A stretch of DNA of 64,000 nt, from the NCBI GenBank assembly GCA_902581925.1, contig CACHQB010000004.1, forward strand, positions 34,329 through 98,328, read 5' to 3'. Made by a program: the position numbers and the translations under genes. This DNA comes from an uncultured Pelagibacteraceae bacterium (GTDB lineage Bacteria; Pseudomonadota; Alphaproteobacteria; Pelagibacterales; Pelagibacteraceae). The notes under the pieces are model-generated. The model did no database searches. It saw nothing but the letters and a program-made list of their open reading frames with translations, and had not been told where the DNA came from. Position 1 is the stretch's first letter, and every line of letters starts with the position of its first letter. This document shows, piece after piece, positions 41,772-54,092 of the stretch.

Positions 41772-44438
41772 TTAATTTGATTTTTTTTTAAGTTCAGCTT
41801 GAGCTGCAGCCAACCTTGCAATAGGAACTCTATATGGTGAACAAGAAACATAATTCAATCCTGCTTTAGAACAAAAAGATATACTATGTGGATCTCCTCC
41901 ATGCTCTCCACAAATACCTAATTTAAGATTTTTATTTTGTTTTCTTCCTTTTTCTACTGCTATTTCAACTAAATCTGAAACTCCTTCATCTATTGAAACA
42001 AAAGGATCAACAGAAAAAATTTTGTTTTCTAAATAATCATTTAAAAATTTACCACTATCATCCCTACTAATCCCAAAAGTAGTTTGCGTTAAATCATTTG
42101 TTCCAAAACTAAAGAATTCTGCATGCTTAGCAATCTCCTTTGCCTTAATTGCTGCTCTTGGTAATTCAATCATCGTTCCAACTAAAAATTCTATTTTCAA
42201 TTTATGTTTTTTTTGGACTTGACCAGCAGTTCTTATCACTAAATCTTTCATTATTTTTATTTCAGCTTCTGTAGATACTAAAGGTATCATTATTTCAGGA
42301 AATGCTGATTTAATTTTACTTTTTTTGAGATGAGCTAAAGCCTCAAATATTGCTTTGCATTGCATTTCATAAATTTCAGGAAAAGATACTCCCAGACGAC
42401 AACCTCTATGACCTAGCATAGGATTTTGCTCATGAAGTTCATCAATCCTTGACTCAACCTCTTTAACGGGAAGATTAACTATATTGGCAACTTCATTAAT
42501 TTCCTTTTCTGTTCGTGGTAAAAATTCATGCAATGGTGGGTCCAACAATCTTACTGTGACAGGTAATCCGCTCATAATTTTAAAAATATCAATGAAATCT
42601 TTTCTTTGATGCGGTAGCAATTTTTCTAATGCTATTGCTCTGTTTTCTTTAGTTTTTGATAATATCATTTCTCTTACAGACAAAATTCGTTCTTCATCAA
42701 AAAACATATGTTCGGTTCTACATAGTCCAATACCCTCTGCACCAAAGTCTTTTGCTAATTTAGTATCTTTTGGAGTTTCAGAATTTGTTCTTACTTTTAA
42801 TTTTCTAAAACTATCAGCCCAAGACATTAACTTAGAAAAATCACCAGATATTTCGGGTTTCACAGTTGAAACACTTCCAGAAATAATTCTTCCATTTGAA
42901 CCGTCTATGGTGATTATATCTCCTTCTTTAATTTCCATTGAAGAAGTTTTAAAAGATTTATTTTCATAGCTTATATCAATTTCACTTGATCCTGATACAC
43001 AAGGTCTTCCCATACCTCTAGCCACAACAGCTGCATGACTTGTCATTCCTCCTCTAGCTGTCAAAATTCCTTTTGCAGCATGCATTCCTTGTATATCTTC
43101 TGGAGAAGTCTCTACTCTTACCAAAATTGTATCTTGCATCATTGCGGTTAATCTTTCAGCCTCTTCTGATGTAAATACAACTTTACCACTGGCTGCACCT
43201 GGTGATGCTGGTAATCCATTTGCTATTACATTAATTGAGCTTTTTTCGTCCAAAGTAGGGTGTAAAAGTGTATCTAAAGAGTTTGGGTCAATTCTTAATA
43301 CAGCTTCCTTTCTGGAAATTAATTTTTCTTTAACCATATCAACTGCAATCTTAACTGCTGATTTTGCTGTTCTTTTTCCTGATCTCGTCTGAAGCATCCA
43401 TAATTTATTACTTTCGACTGTAAACTCTACGTCTTGCATATCTTTGTAATGCATCTCTAATTTTTTCAAAATTTTTTGAAGTTCCTTAAACACTTTTGGC
43501 ATAGATTCTTCCATTGATAATTCTTTTATTTTAGTATCCTGGCTTGCTTTTTTGGTAATGTATTGAGGTGTTCTTGTACCCGCTACAACATCTTCACCTT
43601 GTGCATTTATTAAATACTCTCCATATATTTCATTTGTTCCATCTGATGGATTTCTTGTGAACACAACACCTGTTGCACAATCATCACCCATATTTCCAAA
43701 CACCATTGATTGAATATTTACAGCCGTTCCCCACTCGTCAGGGATTTGATTAAGTTTTCTATAAACCTTTGCTCTATTGCTATCCCACGATAAAAATACA
43801 GCACTTATCGCTCCTAGCAATTGTTCATAAACATCTTGGGGAAATTCTTTTTTAGTTTTTTCTCTTACTGTTCTTTTAAAGTCTTCAATTAATCCATCCC
43901 AATCACTTTCATCTAGATCTGTATCTAGCAAAACGCCTTTTGTAAGTTTATAATTTTCAATTAATTCCTCAAAATGATAACCCTCAATACCCATTACGAC
44001 ATTACCATACATTTGAATGAACCTTCTATAACTATCTTTAGCAAATCTTCCATTTGAAGTTTTGATTGCTAAAGCTTTAACTGTTTTATCGTTTAAACCC
44101 AAATTTAGAATAGTATCCATCATGCCTGGCATTGATACTCTTGCGCCAGAACGCACAGATAACAAAAGTGGATTTTTTAAGTCACCAAATTTTTTAGAAA
44201 CATCTTTTTCAACTGATTTTAATTCTTTTCTAATTTGGGAAATTAAATTTTTATTTAATTTTTTTTTATCTTTATAAAAAATTTCACAAACTTTTGTTGA
44301 TATTGTAAAACCAGGAGGCACTGGAAGACCCATTCTTCCCATTTCAGAAAGATTAGCTCCTTTTCCTCCTAAAAGACTTTTAGGATTTTTAATTTTTTTA
44401 CTAGTTGTTGAATTAAAATTTAATATAAGTTTTTTCAT
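41772..44438 (-). CDS. ppdK: Pyruvate, phosphate dikinase
   Basis: 888 aa; LLGGKGANLSEMGRMGLPVPPGFTIS, TARGGMTSHAAVVARGMGRPCVSG, GICGEHGGDP. Confidence 0.96.
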   Translation of the reverse strand: MKKLILNFNSTTSKKIKNPKSLLGGKGANLSEMGRMGLPVPPGFTISTKVCEIFYKDKKKLNKNLISQIRKELKSVEKDVSKKFGDLKNPLLLSVRSGARVSMPGMMDTILNLGLNDKTVKALAIKTSNGRFAKDSYRRFIQMYGNVVMGIEGYHFEELIENYKLTKGVLLDTDLDESDWDGLIEDFKRTVREKTKKEFPQDVYEQLLGAISAVFLSWDSNRAKVYRKLNQIPDEWGTAVNIQSMVFGNMGDDCATGVVFTRNPSDGTNEIYGEYLINAQGEDVVAGTRTPQYITKKASQDTKIKELSMEESMPKVFKELQKILKKLEMHYKDMQDVEFTVESNKLWMLQTRSGKRTAKSAVKIAVDMVKEKLISRKEAVLRIDPNSLDTLLHPTLDEKSSINVIANGLPASPGAASGKVVFTSEEAERLTAMMQDTILVRVETSPEDIQGMHAAKGILTARGGMTSHAAVVARGMGRPCVSGSSEIDISYENKSFKTSSMEIKEGDIITIDGSNGRIISGSVSTVKPEISGDFSKLMSWADSFRKLKVRTNSETPKDTKLAKDFGAEGIGLCRTEHMFFDEERILSVREMILSKTKENRAIALEKLLPHQRKDFIDIFKIMSGLPVTVRLLDPPLHEFLPRTEKEINEVANIVNLPVKEVESRIDELHEQNPMLGHRGCRLGVSFPEIYEMQCKAIFEALAHLKKSKIKSAFPEIMIPLVSTEAEIKIMKDLVIRTAGQVQKKHKLKIEFLVGTMIELPRAAIKAKEIAKHAEFFSFGTNDLTQTTFGISRDDSGKFLNDYLENKIFSVDPFVSIDEGVSDLVEIAVEKGRKQNKNLKLGICGEHGGDPHSISFCSKAGLNYVSCSPYRVPIARLAAAQAELKKKSN

Positions 44439-46504
44439 TAATGGAATTCGATTAGAGAAAAATTAACATAATTATTGAACGTTTTACACATCATTTGGAT
44501 TAGTTCTAGTCTATTCTTCTTTATGACCAGATCATCTTCGTTCACAATCACATTATCAAAAAAATCAAAAACCTCTCTTTTGACACTAGCTAAATTGTCC
44601 AATGTTTGAACATAATTTTCGTCTTTATTAATGCCTGAAAAATATTTACTTAATTCACAAATTTTTTTATATAGGTTTTTCTCTAACTCAGTTTTAAAAA
44701 TACTAGGGTCAGTTGAATTAGATAATTCTATTTTATCTTTTTTTAATTCACTATCTAAAATGTTTGAAGCTCTTTTATAGCTTGCAATAATATCCAAGCC
44801 ATCTGGTTTGTTAATAATTTTATTTAAATGCTTAGCTTTATTAAAAAGAATAACGGATTGATCTAAGTTAAAAGAACTGGTTGATGCTTGAATTATATCA
44901 TTTCTAATATTTTCTTCCTTCATGTGATATTTTAATCTATCCATTAAAAAATCTGATAATTCATTTTGCAAAGATTGGTTATGAATTTCAAAACCTTGAT
45001 CTAAATACAGGCTTGAAGAATAATTAATTAGATCTTTTATTTTAAAATCTTTTTTGTTTTCAACTATTATTCTTATTATTCCTAATGCCAATCTTCTTAG
45101 TGCGTACGGATCTTTAGAACTTGTTGGCTTTTGATTTAAACCAAAAAAACCAACTAAAGTATCTATCTTATCAGTTAAAGAAAGGGCTATGCTAAATGGT
45201 TTTTTTGGGACTCTTGAGCCTGAACCTGTAGGTAAATATTGCTCACTTATGGCTAAAGCCAAATCTTTATCAAAACCTTGTGCAGTAGCAAAATAACCTC
45301 CCATCACACCTTGTAGTTCTGGGAATTCACCCACTAGCTCTGATAATAAATCAACTTTACAAATTGATGCTGATAATTCAACTTTTTCTTTACTGATTAA
45401 AAGTTCATCAGATATCATTCCACCCAATTTTCTCATTCTTTGAGCTTTATCAAAATAACTTCCTAATCCTCTAAAATAATTCACTGATTTTAAATCAGTA
45501 ACTTTTTTAACCATATTTTGAGATTTATCTTTTTTCCAAAAAAATTCTGCATCACTTAATCTTGCTTCAACCACTCTTTCATTTCCTAATTTAATTAATC
45601 CATTTTTATCTTTTTTGTTTGCAACCACTAAAAACTCATTAGTAATATTTTCTTTATTATCAAATATAGGGAAATATTTTTGATGATATTGCATGGTAAT
45701 AATTAAAATTTCTTTTGGAATATTCAAAAATTTCTTATCAAATTCACAAAGAAGGATATTTGGTTGATCTGTTAAATCCACAACCTCATTAAGTAATCTA
45801 GGATTATGTTGAATCTTAATATTTTTATTTTTTAATATATTATTAAATTTTTTTTCTATTAACTTTTTTCTTTCATTGTGATCAACGATAATGTCAATTT
45901 TTTTAAAAAAACTTTTATAATTTTTAAATTCTAAGAATGACTTTTTATTTTCCTCAAATTCTTTATCAATAAAAGTTGAGTTAGAAGATTTTAGGTGATG
46001 AAAATTAAAACTTAATTTTTTTTTATCAAATACAGCTAGAATTGATTTTAACGGTCGCCCCCAATTTAGGTCAAAATTTCCCCAATACATTGATTTTTTC
46101 CATTGAATTTTACTTAACAATATTGGGATAAATTCCTCAAGCAATTCATGTGTGTGCAATTTTTTTGATTTTGTCTTGAAAAAATAAAATTCTCCTTTGT
46201 CGGTTTTCTTTTGGTAGAGATCCTTTTTTAATATTTTATTTGACCTAACAAACCCCTCTAGTGCTACCTCTGGTGACTTAATATTTGGACCTTTAATCTC
46301 CTCAGATTTTAGTACAACAATTTTTTGAACACCTTCAAACAATACCACTAGTCTGTTTGGTGTTGAATATGATGAGCTTTTTTTAAATAAAATTGATTTT
46401 TCTAAAAAAAAATCATTAAAACTTTTGAGCAAGTCTTCCCTTAAATTTTGTTGAAGGTTTGAGGGTATTTCTTCACTAAATAATTCTAAAAAAAATTCTG
46501 ACAT
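44438..46504 (-). CDS. glyS: Glycyl-tRNA synthetase beta subunit
   Basis: LELFSEEIPSNLQ, VADLKSVNYFRGLGSYFDKAQRM-like region; overlaps glyQ. Confidence 0.93.
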   Translation of the reverse strand: MSEFFLELFSEEIPSNLQQNLREDLLKSFNDFFLEKSILFKKSSSYSTPNRLVVLFEGVQKIVVLKSEEIKGPNIKSPEVALEGFVRSNKILKKDLYQKKTDKGEFYFFKTKSKKLHTHELLEEFIPILLSKIQWKKSMYWGNFDLNWGRPLKSILAVFDKKKLSFNFHHLKSSNSTFIDKEFEENKKSFLEFKNYKSFFKKIDIIVDHNERKKLIEKKFNNILKNKNIKIQHNPRLLNEVVDLTDQPNILLCEFDKKFLNIPKEILIITMQYHQKYFPIFDNKENITNEFLVVANKKDKNGLIKLGNERVVEARLSDAEFFWKKDKSQNMVKKVTDLKSVNYFRGLGSYFDKAQRMRKLGGMISDELLISKEKVELSASICKVDLLSELVGEFPELQGVMGGYFATAQGFDKDLALAISEQYLPTGSGSRVPKKPFSIALSLTDKIDTLVGFFGLNQKPTSSKDPYALRRLALGIIRIIVENKKDFKIKDLINYSSSLYLDQGFEIHNQSLQNELSDFLMDRLKYHMKEENIRNDIIQASTSSFNLDQSVILFNKAKHLNKIINKPDGLDIIASYKRASNILDSELKKDKIELSNSTDPSIFKTELEKNLYKKICELSKYFSGINKDENYVQTLDNLASVKREVFDFFDNVIVNEDDLVIKKNRLELIQMMCKTFNNYVNFSLIEFH

Positions 46505-47409
46505 TATTTTTGACTATCTAACCAAACGCCAGCTGCAGATTTTGTAATATCTCTTATTCTAGCAATATAACCTGCTCTTTGTGCAACACTGATTGCACCT
46601 CTTGCATCTAAAATATTAAACACATGACTGGCTTTTAAACATTGATCATATGCTGGCAAAGAAATTTTTTTTTCTACCAAATCTTTTGCCTCAGACTCAT
46701 GCATTTCAAACATTTTCAAAAGTGTTTCTACATTCGCATGTTCAAAATTGTATGCTGAAAATTCTTTTTCGGCTTGATGAAATACTTCGTGATATTTTAC
46801 ACCTTCATCATTCCATAATAAATCATAAACGTTTTTTTCTTTTTGAGTGAACATACAAATTCTTTCTAAACCATAAGTGATTTCAACTGATACAGGTTTA
46901 CAATCAAATCCAGCCATTTGTTGAAAATAGGTGAATTGAGTAATTTCCATTCCATCACACCATACTTCCCATCCCAATCCTGCAGCACCTAATGTTGGAC
47001 TTTCCCAATCATCTTCAACAAACCTTATATCATGATCATTATGATCTATTCCTACAGTAGATAAACTATTTAAATAAAGTTTTTTTATATTTTCAGGGGA
47101 AGGTTTAATTAAAACTTGAAATTGATAATAATGTTGTAACCTGTTTGGATTATCTCCATATCTTCCATCTGTAGGTCTTCTTGATGGTTGTACGTAAGCT
47201 GCTTTCCATGGTTTATTTCCAAGTGATCTTAGGGTAGTAGCTGGATGAAAAGTTCCTGCACCAACCTCCATATCATAAGGCTGAAGAATAATGCATCCTT
47301 TTTTACTCCAAAATTTCTGAAGATTTAAAATTGTATCTTGGAATGTTTGAATTTTTTTTTTTTCTTTTTTTGCTTTAGAAACCATATCTTTGCCAAATTG
47401 ATCTTTCAT
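46504..47409 (-). CDS. glyQ: Glycyl-tRNA synthetase alpha subunit
   Basis: [63 protein letters not shown]. Confidence 0.97.
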   Translation of the reverse strand: MKDQFGKDMVSKAKKEKKKIQTFQDTILNLQKFWSKKGCIILQPYDMEVGAGTFHPATTLRSLGNKPWKAAYVQPSRRPTDGRYGDNPNRLQHYYQFQVLIKPSPENIKKLYLNSLSTVGIDHNDHDIRFVEDDWESPTLGAAGLGWEVWCDGMEITQFTYFQQMAGFDCKPVSVEITYGLERICMFTQKEKNVYDLLWNDEGVKYHEVFHQAEKEFSAYNFEHANVETLLKMFEMHESEAKDLVEKKISLPAYDQCLKASHVFNILDARGAISVAQRAGYIARIRDITKSAAGVWLDSQK

Positions 47410-48181
47410 CTAAAATACTTGCTATTTGATCTACTTGATTGCTGGATGAAGAAAGTTTTTGGCTTAACCATCCTTTTGATTTTTCAAATTTTTTAATAAT
47501 TACATCTTCACCAAATTTATCTTTTAATATTCCATGTGCGTTACCTATTCCGTCAATCAATCCTAAACTTTTTGCTTTACTGCCTGACCAAAATTCACCT
47601 GAAAAAAGTTCTACATCAGATTTGTTTAATTTTGATCCTCTGCTTTTTTCAACAACATCTATAAAGTCTTTATGAAGATCCAATTGAATATTTTTTAATC
47701 TTTCAATATCCTCGTTTTTTTCTTCTAAAAATGGATCAAGTGTGCTTTTGTTTTTTCCAGCAGTATGAACTCTTCTTTCAACCCCAATTTTTTTTATCAA
47801 CTCAGTAAATCCAAAAGAAGAATATATCACTCCTATAGATCCAATTATTGAACTTGAATTTGCATAAATTTCGTCCCCAGCACAAGAAATCAAATAACCT
47901 CCAGAAGCTGCTACGTCTTCAGCGAATACAATAACTTTTTTTTTGTGTTTTTTTGCTTGTTGTCTAATAAAACTGTAGATTAAATGAGATTGAACTGGTG
48001 ATCCTCCTGGAGAATTGATTGATATAGCAACACATGACGCTTTTTTCAGAGAAAAAGCCTTTTTAATTAGTTCTTCTTGACCTGCAAAATCAATACCTTG
48101 TTTAAATTTTCCTGCATTACCAATAACCCCACTTAATTTTAAGTGAGCAACAATTTTTTTCTTTTTAAAAAAAGAGAACAT
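47375..48181 (-). CDS. S49-family signal peptide peptidase (SppA/SohB-like)
   Basis: [47 protein letters not shown]. Confidence 0.92.
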   Translation of the reverse strand: MFSFFKKKKIVAHLKLSGVIGNAGKFKQGIDFAGQEELIKKAFSLKKASCVAISINSPGGSPVQSHLIYSFIRQQAKKHKKKVIVFAEDVAASGGYLISCAGDEIYANSSSIIGSIGVIYSSFGFTELIKKIGVERRVHTAGKNKSTLDPFLEEKNEDIERLKNIQLDLHKDFIDVVEKSRGSKLNKSDVELFSGEFWSGSKAKSLGLIDGIGNAHGILKDKFGEDVIIKKFEKSKGWLSQKLSSSSNQVDQIASILDERSIWQRYGF

Positions 48182-48295
48182 AGGTAAGTCTTATAGAATT
48201 ATTTATTGAATATAAAGACTACTTATAATTGAAGAAAATGGTGCGTCAATTGATAAGTAATATATATAAACAAATTATACTAATTTAAAAATGTT

Positions 48296-49309
48296 ATGGG
48301 AACAGTTGTACAGCTTAAAAATCAGATAAATGATTCATATTTTCAGCTTAAAGACTCGGTTGAAGAAAAACTGGTTTTAACGGAAGAAAAAATAAAATCA
48401 AAATTATCTAGTGAAGTACAGCTGGTTCAAAAAATGACAGATTATCACATAGAAACTGGAGGAAAAAGACTAAGAGCTTTATTAACATTGGGTAGTGCAA
48501 AATTATGTGGTTACTCTAAAGGCTCTAGAGATATAAATTTAGCTGCGTGTGTTGAATTAATTCACAGCGCAACCTTGATGCATGACGATGTAATTGATGA
48601 AGGCACTGTTAGAAGAGGAAAAGAAACTTTAAACAAAGTTTGGGATAATCACTCATCAGTTTTAATAGGAGATTATCTATTGAGTAGATGTTTTGAAATG
48701 ATGGTAGAAGACGGAAACCTAGAAGTTTTAAAATTATTATCGTCCACTTCATCTAAAATTGCTCAAGGAGAAGTTCTACAACTTCAACACAAAGGTGAAG
48801 TTGATATGCTGGAAGAAACATATTTAAAAATAATCTCAGCTAAAACTGCTGAGTTATTTGCAGCAGCAACTAAAGTTGGTGCAATTTTATCTGATGTAGA
48901 AAATAAAGAAAAAGATGCTTTAGAATTTTATGGAAGAAACTTAGGATTAACTTTTCAAATAGCAGACGACACACTAGACTATAATGCTGAGCTCAAACTA
49001 TTTGGTAAAAAAATTGGTCAAGATTTTTTTGAAGGAAAAATTACCTTACCAATAATTTTACTTTTTCAAAAATTAGAAAATGATGAAAAGAAAATTTTAT
49101 CAAATATGTTTAAAAAAGAGTTAAGAACAAAAGATGACTTTAATGAAATTATTGCTCTTATAAATAAATATAAAATAATTCAGGAATGTTATCAAAAAGC
49201 CCAACACTATATAAATTTAGCCTCAAATTCTCTAAGTGTATTTAAAGACTCTGAAGAAAAAAATATTCTTAAAAAATTAACATCATTTAGTTTAACAAGA
49301 AAATTTTAA
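48296..49309 (+). CDS. ispB: Long-chain polyprenyl diphosphate synthase (IspB-like)
   Basis: GGKRLRALL, LIHSATLMHDDVIDEGTVRRGK, GLTFQIADDTLDY. Confidence 0.92.
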   Translation: MGTVVQLKNQINDSYFQLKDSVEEKLVLTEEKIKSKLSSEVQLVQKMTDYHIETGGKRLRALLTLGSAKLCGYSKGSRDINLAACVELIHSATLMHDDVIDEGTVRRGKETLNKVWDNHSSVLIGDYLLSRCFEMMVEDGNLEVLKLLSSTSSKIAQGEVLQLQHKGEVDMLEETYLKIISAKTAELFAAATKVGAILSDVENKEKDALEFYGRNLGLTFQIADDTLDYNAELKLFGKKIGQDFFEGKITLPIILLFQKLENDEKKILSNMFKKELRTKDDFNEIIALINKYKIIQECYQKAQHYINLASNSLSVFKDSEEKNILKKLTSFSLTRKF

Positions 49310-49932
49310 GGACTTAATAAAGACTTTATCCACTTCCCGGAGTTATCTTTATTGTATTTTAATCTCTCGTGAATTCTATTCTCACCATCTAGCCAAAATT
49401 CAATACTATCTGGAGATAAAATCCATCCAGACCAGTGACTTGGTCTTGGTACATCTGATTTATTGCTATATTTTTTTTTGTAATCTTGTATGGACTTTAA
49501 CAATTGTTCTCGTGAATTTAATTCTTTACTTTGCTTAGAAGCCCATGCTCCTATTCGACTTTCATACGCTCTAGATGAATAATATTCATCTGCAACCTGA
49601 TCAGAAACTAATGACACCTTTCCATTAATTCTTATTTGTCTTAGGAGACTTTTCCAATGGAAACACATCTCAGCATAGGGATTTTCTTTTAATTCATTTC
49701 CTTTTTTACTATTTAAATTTGTATAAAATACAAATCCATCTTTGTTGAAATCTTTAAGTAAAACCATTCTAACTGAAGGAATGTTATTTTGATTTGATGT
49801 GGCCAAAGCAACAGCGTTTGGATCATTTGGCTCATTTTTCTTTGCTTCCTCCATCCATTCATGAAATAAATGTATTGGATCATCTATATCAAGAAAGCAA
49901 CTATTAAGACCTAAAGAGTTTTTTTGATTCAT
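49306..49932 (-). CDS. pdxH: Pyridoxamine 5'-phosphate oxidase
   Basis: PNAVALATSNQNNIPSVRMVLLKDFNKDGFVFYTNLNSKKGNEL, WILSPDSIEFWLDGENRIHERLKY. Confidence 0.95.
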   Translation of the reverse strand: MNQKNSLGLNSCFLDIDDPIHLFHEWMEEAKKNEPNDPNAVALATSNQNNIPSVRMVLLKDFNKDGFVFYTNLNSKKGNELKENPYAEMCFHWKSLLRQIRINGKVSLVSDQVADEYYSSRAYESRIGAWASKQSKELNSREQLLKSIQDYKKKYSNKSDVPRPSHWSGWILSPDSIEFWLDGENRIHERLKYNKDNSGKWIKSLLSP

Positions 49933-49965
49933 AATTTTAACAAAATAATCTATATAATATAAATA

Positions 49966-51048
49966 ATGTCATTTAATACTTTTGGAAAGCTATTTCGTTT
50001 CACAACTTGGGGAGAGTCTCATGGACCTGCAATTGGTTGTATTGTTGATGGTTGTCCTCCAAACATAAATCTTAAAGAGCAGGATATTCAAATAGAATTA
50101 GACAAAAGAAAACCAGGACAATCTAAATTTACAACTCAGAGAAAAGAGGATGATAAAGTTCAAATATTGTCAGGAGTATTTGAGGGTAAAACTACAGGAA
50201 CACCTATTTCTCTCATAATCTACAACAAAGATATGAGATCCAAAGATTATAGTAATATTAAAGATAAGTTCAGACCAGGTCATGCAGATTTTACTTATTT
50301 TAAAAAATATGGAATTAGAGACTATAGAGGCGGTGGCAGATCTTCTGCTAGAGAAACTGCAGCACGAGTTGCTGCAGGTGCAATAGCAAAAGTTGTACTT
50401 CAAAAAAAATTAGGTAAAAAATTTAAAGTAATTGGTGCAGTAACTCAGCTAGGAATTCTTGGATGTGATACAAATCAATGGAACGATAAGGTAATTTCAA
50501 AAAATCCATTTTTTTGTCCAGATAAATCTATGATTAAATTATGGGAAAAATATTTGCTTGGAGTAAGAAAATCAGGATCCTCATGTGGAGCAGTGATTGA
50601 AATAAGAGCAAGAGGTATCCCAGTTGGTTTAGGTGCTCCAATTTATTCAAAATTGGATACTGACATAGCTTCTGGTCTAATGAGTATCAATGCAGTTAAA
50701 GGTGTAAATATTGGTGCAGGAATGAATTCAGCACAATTAAGTGGAGAACAAAATTCAGATGAAATTTCTTCAAAAGGAAATAAATTAAAATTCAATTCAA
50801 ATAAAGCAGGTGGAATTCTTGGCGGAATTTCTACAGGCCAAGAAATTGTTGCATCTTTTGCTGTCAAACCAACATCGTCAATTTTAACTAGTAGAAAAAC
50901 TATAAATAAATTTGGGAAAAATACTTCAATATCTGTTAAAGGTAGACATGATCCTTGTGTAGGAATTAGAGCTGTACCAATTGGTGAAGCTATGATGAAC
51001 TGTGTTTTACTTGACCACTACTTAATGAATAAAGCCCAATGTAGTTAG
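49966..51048 (+). CDS. aroC: Chorismate synthase
   Basis: [67 protein letters not shown]. Confidence 0.97.
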   Translation: MSFNTFGKLFRFTTWGESHGPAIGCIVDGCPPNINLKEQDIQIELDKRKPGQSKFTTQRKEDDKVQILSGVFEGKTTGTPISLIIYNKDMRSKDYSNIKDKFRPGHADFTYFKKYGIRDYRGGGRSSARETAARVAAGAIAKVVLQKKLGKKFKVIGAVTQLGILGCDTNQWNDKVISKNPFFCPDKSMIKLWEKYLLGVRKSGSSCGAVIEIRARGIPVGLGAPIYSKLDTDIASGLMSINAVKGVNIGAGMNSAQLSGEQNSDEISSKGNKLKFNSNKAGGILGGISTGQEIVASFAVKPTSSILTSRKTINKFGKNTSISVKGRHDPCVGIRAVPIGEAMMNCVLLDHYLMNKAQCS

Positions 51049-51054
51049 CTTAAA

Positions 51055-52971
51055 TTAATTTTTCACAACTCTTATTGTTTCCTTTTGAAAAAAAATGTCA
51101 GCAATTTTCTTAGAAATTTGAGAACTGTTTAATCCAGCTTTATCGTACATTTTTTTTGGATCATCTTGTTCAATAAATTCATCTGGTAAAGTCATTGATC
51201 TAAATTTTAAACCTTTATCAAATACTCCTTTTTCAGCTAATAAATTTTTAACATGAGAACCAAAACCACCTATTGATCCTTCTTCAACAGTTATCATAAG
51301 CTCATGTTCCTTGGCAGATTTAATTATAAGTTCTTCGTCTAAAGGCTTAGCGAATCTGGCGTCTATCAAAGTTGTTGAAACTCCTTTTGCTTTTAATTCC
51401 TCTATAGCTAACTTGCACTCTTCAAGTCGAGTACCGAGGTTTAAAATACAAACTTGTGTCCCCTGTTGAACGACTCTCCCTTTACCAATTTCAATTTTTT
51501 CATCTATTGATGGGAGGTCAACACCTACTCCAGTTCCTCTTGGATATCTAATCGCAGAAGGTTTATCATTTATATCTACTGAAGTATTAATCATTTTAAC
51601 TAGCTCAGCTTCATCACTTGCTGCCATTACTACAAAGTTAGGTAAAGTTGACAAGTAAGTTATATCAAATGAACCAGCATGTGTTGATCCATCAGCACCA
51701 ACTAATCCTGCTCTATCTATCGCAAATCTAACTGGTAAACTTTGAATGGCAACATCGTGGACAACTTGATCATATGCTCTCTGTAAAAATGTAGAATAAA
51801 TTGCAGCATATGGTTTGTATCCTTCGGTTGCTAGACCGGCTGCAAAAGTTACTGCATGTTGTTCTGCTATTCCTACATCGAACATTCTATTTGGAAACTC
51901 CTTTCCAAAGATATCCATACCAGTCCCTCCTGGCATCGCTGCTGTTATTCCGACTATTTTGCTATCTTTTTTGGCATGTTTAACTAACGTGTTTGCAAAT
52001 ACTTTTGTATAAGCTGGAAGGTTTGATTTGCTCTTTACTTGTTCGCCAGTATCAACATTAAATTTTGAAACTCCATGATAGTGGTCATTTGCTTTTTCTG
52101 CATAAAAATAACCTTTTCCTTTTTGAGTTTTGATATGAATCATTATAGGACCCTCATGTCTTGATTCTTTTGCATTTTTTAAAATTGGAACTAAGCTTGA
52201 TAAATCATGACCATCTATAGGACCTGCATAATAAAAACCAAGTGAACTAAATAATGTACCTCCAGTAACTGCTGAACGGAAAAAATCCTCTGCTTTTCCT
52301 GCTTTAGCACTAAATCTTTTTGAAAATGCAGATGTAATTAACTTTAAGGTTTCTCTAAGACTAAAATATATTTTACCAGTAAATAATTTTGCCAAGTAGG
52401 TTCTCATGGCTCCAACTGGTTTTGCTATTGACATATCGTTATCATTTAAAATAACAATTATTTTTGTTTTAGATGCTCCAGCATTATTCATGGCTTCATA
52501 AGCCATACCTGCACTAATTGCTCCATCACCTATGACAGCTATTACATTGGAAGACTTATTTTCTAATTTATTTGCTTCTGCAATACCCAATGCTGATGAA
52601 ATAGATGTTGAACTATGGGCTGCTCCAAATGGATCATACTCACTTTCAGATCTTTTTGTAAAACCTGATAAACCATCCCCCTGTCGTAAAGTTCTAATTT
52701 TATCTTTTCTTCCAGTTAAGATTTTATGCGGATAAGATTGATGACCAACATCCCATATTAATTTATCATTTGGAGTGTCAAAAACATAATGAAGCGCAAC
52801 TGTCAATTCAACTACTCCCAAACCAGCACCAAGGTGACCTCCTGTTTCTGAAACAGCACTTATCATTTCCTTCCTCACCTCATCTGCTACTTTTTGTAGA
52901 TTATCTTCAGAAACTTTTCTTAAATCAGATGGAAAGTTGATGTTATTTAAAAATTGATAATTTTTTTTCAT
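51055..52971 (-). CDS. dxs: 1-deoxy-D-xylulose-5-phosphate synthase
   Basis: [58 protein letters not shown]. Confidence 0.97.
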   Translation of the reverse strand: MKKNYQFLNNINFPSDLRKVSEDNLQKVADEVRKEMISAVSETGGHLGAGLGVVELTVALHYVFDTPNDKLIWDVGHQSYPHKILTGRKDKIRTLRQGDGLSGFTKRSESEYDPFGAAHSSTSISSALGIAEANKLENKSSNVIAVIGDGAISAGMAYEAMNNAGASKTKIIVILNDNDMSIAKPVGAMRTYLAKLFTGKIYFSLRETLKLITSAFSKRFSAKAGKAEDFFRSAVTGGTLFSSLGFYYAGPIDGHDLSSLVPILKNAKESRHEGPIMIHIKTQKGKGYFYAEKANDHYHGVSKFNVDTGEQVKSKSNLPAYTKVFANTLVKHAKKDSKIVGITAAMPGGTGMDIFGKEFPNRMFDVGIAEQHAVTFAAGLATEGYKPYAAIYSTFLQRAYDQVVHDVAIQSLPVRFAIDRAGLVGADGSTHAGSFDITYLSTLPNFVVMAASDEAELVKMINTSVDINDKPSAIRYPRGTGVGVDLPSIDEKIEIGKGRVVQQGTQVCILNLGTRLEECKLAIEELKAKGVSTTLIDARFAKPLDEELIIKSAKEHELMITVEEGSIGGFGSHVKNLLAEKGVFDKGLKFRSMTLPDEFIEQDDPKKMYDKAGLNSSQISKKIADIFFQKETIRVVKN

Positions 52972-53840
52972 TTTTTTCTATTTAATATATAACCTAAAGT
53001 TTCATTTATTTTTTCTGATCTTGAACCATACTTTCTTAAATTCTTACTAATATCTTTTATTATCTTATCACAATACTTAAGTGAATCATCATAGCCTATT
53101 AAATTTATAAGTGTTGCCTTCCCTTTTTTTTGATCTTTTCCTGTTTTTTTTCCAGCTTCCTTAGAATTACTTTTTAGATCAATTAAATCATCAGCTATTT
53201 GGAATAATAGACCAATTTTTGATCCAATATTTTCAAAAAATTTTATTTCTTGGACTGTTTTTTTCTTAATTATTGCTGGAGCTGCACAACAAAAACTAAA
53301 TAACATTCCAGTTTTTTTTATTTCCATTTCTAATATTTTATTCCTTGATATTTTCTTTCTCTCATAACTTAAATCTAAATATTGCCCACCAGCTATTCCT
53401 AAATGTCCTGAACATTCTGATAATTTTTTGATTAGGTTGATTTTTATCTTTTCATTTAATTTCAATTTAGGACTTGATAAAATTTCAAAAGCTAAAGTCA
53501 GTAATGAATTTCCTGCTAGAACTGCTGTAGACTCACCAAATTTAATATGAGTTGAAGGTTTTCCTCTTCTTATATCATCATCATCCATGCAGGGTAGATC
53601 GTCATGAATAAGTGAATAAGCATGAATACATTCAACAGCTGACCCAACTATTACCAATGTCTTATAATCAATAGAAAATAATGACCCTAAGTCAATTAGG
53701 ATTTTAGATCTAATTTTTTTTCCACCTGGAAATAAACCATACTTCATTGGTAACATTAACTGAGAATTTTTTTGTGAATTAATATATTTTTTAAGAAATA
53801 TATTAGTATCCTTAGCAATTTTATTAAGCTGTTTTTTCAT
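52968..53840 (-). CDS. ispA: Short-chain prenyl diphosphate synthase (farnesyl/geranyl type, IspA)
   Basis: [41 protein letters not shown]; between xseB and dxs. Confidence 0.93.
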   Translation of the reverse strand: MKKQLNKIAKDTNIFLKKYINSQKNSQLMLPMKYGLFPGGKKIRSKILIDLGSLFSIDYKTLVIVGSAVECIHAYSLIHDDLPCMDDDDIRRGKPSTHIKFGESTAVLAGNSLLTLAFEILSSPKLKLNEKIKINLIKKLSECSGHLGIAGGQYLDLSYERKKISRNKILEMEIKKTGMLFSFCCAAPAIIKKKTVQEIKFFENIGSKIGLLFQIADDLIDLKSNSKEAGKKTGKDQKKGKATLINLIGYDDSLKYCDKIIKDISKNLRKYGSRSEKINETLGYILNRKK

Positions 53841-54072
53841 TTTTTTTAGTTATCTCTTTAATTTTTTTATTTGTCTCTTCTCCAATGGATTTGAAATTTT
53901 TATGGAATTTCTTTTCGATAATATTGTTAATTTTTAGAAGTTCTTGATAACTCTCAACTGAATTATTTAAATCATTTTCTTTTTCTAAAGACACTATAAT
54001 CTTATTTGCTTTTTCTGTAAGCTCCTCAACTGTGTACTGATCATAATCAAGTGGTAATATTTTATCTTTCAT
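53824..54072 (-). CDS. xseB: Exodeoxyribonuclease VII small subunit
   Basis: Small acidic helical protein upstream of ispA-dxs (conserved order); start trimmed to MKDKILPLDYDQYTVEELTEKANKI. Confidence 0.72.
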   Translation of the reverse strand: MKDKILPLDYDQYTVEELTEKANKIIVSLEKENDLNNSVESYQELLKINNIIEKKFHKNFKSIGEETNKKIKEITKKNEKTA

Positions 54073-54092
54073 ATAATAATAATTATTAATAC

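Noticed and set aside
48238-48288. Possible 16-codon ORF (MVRQLISNIYKQIILI) upstream of ispB
   Set aside because: Overlaps plausible -35/-10 promoter elements in an AT-rich spacer; expected by chance.
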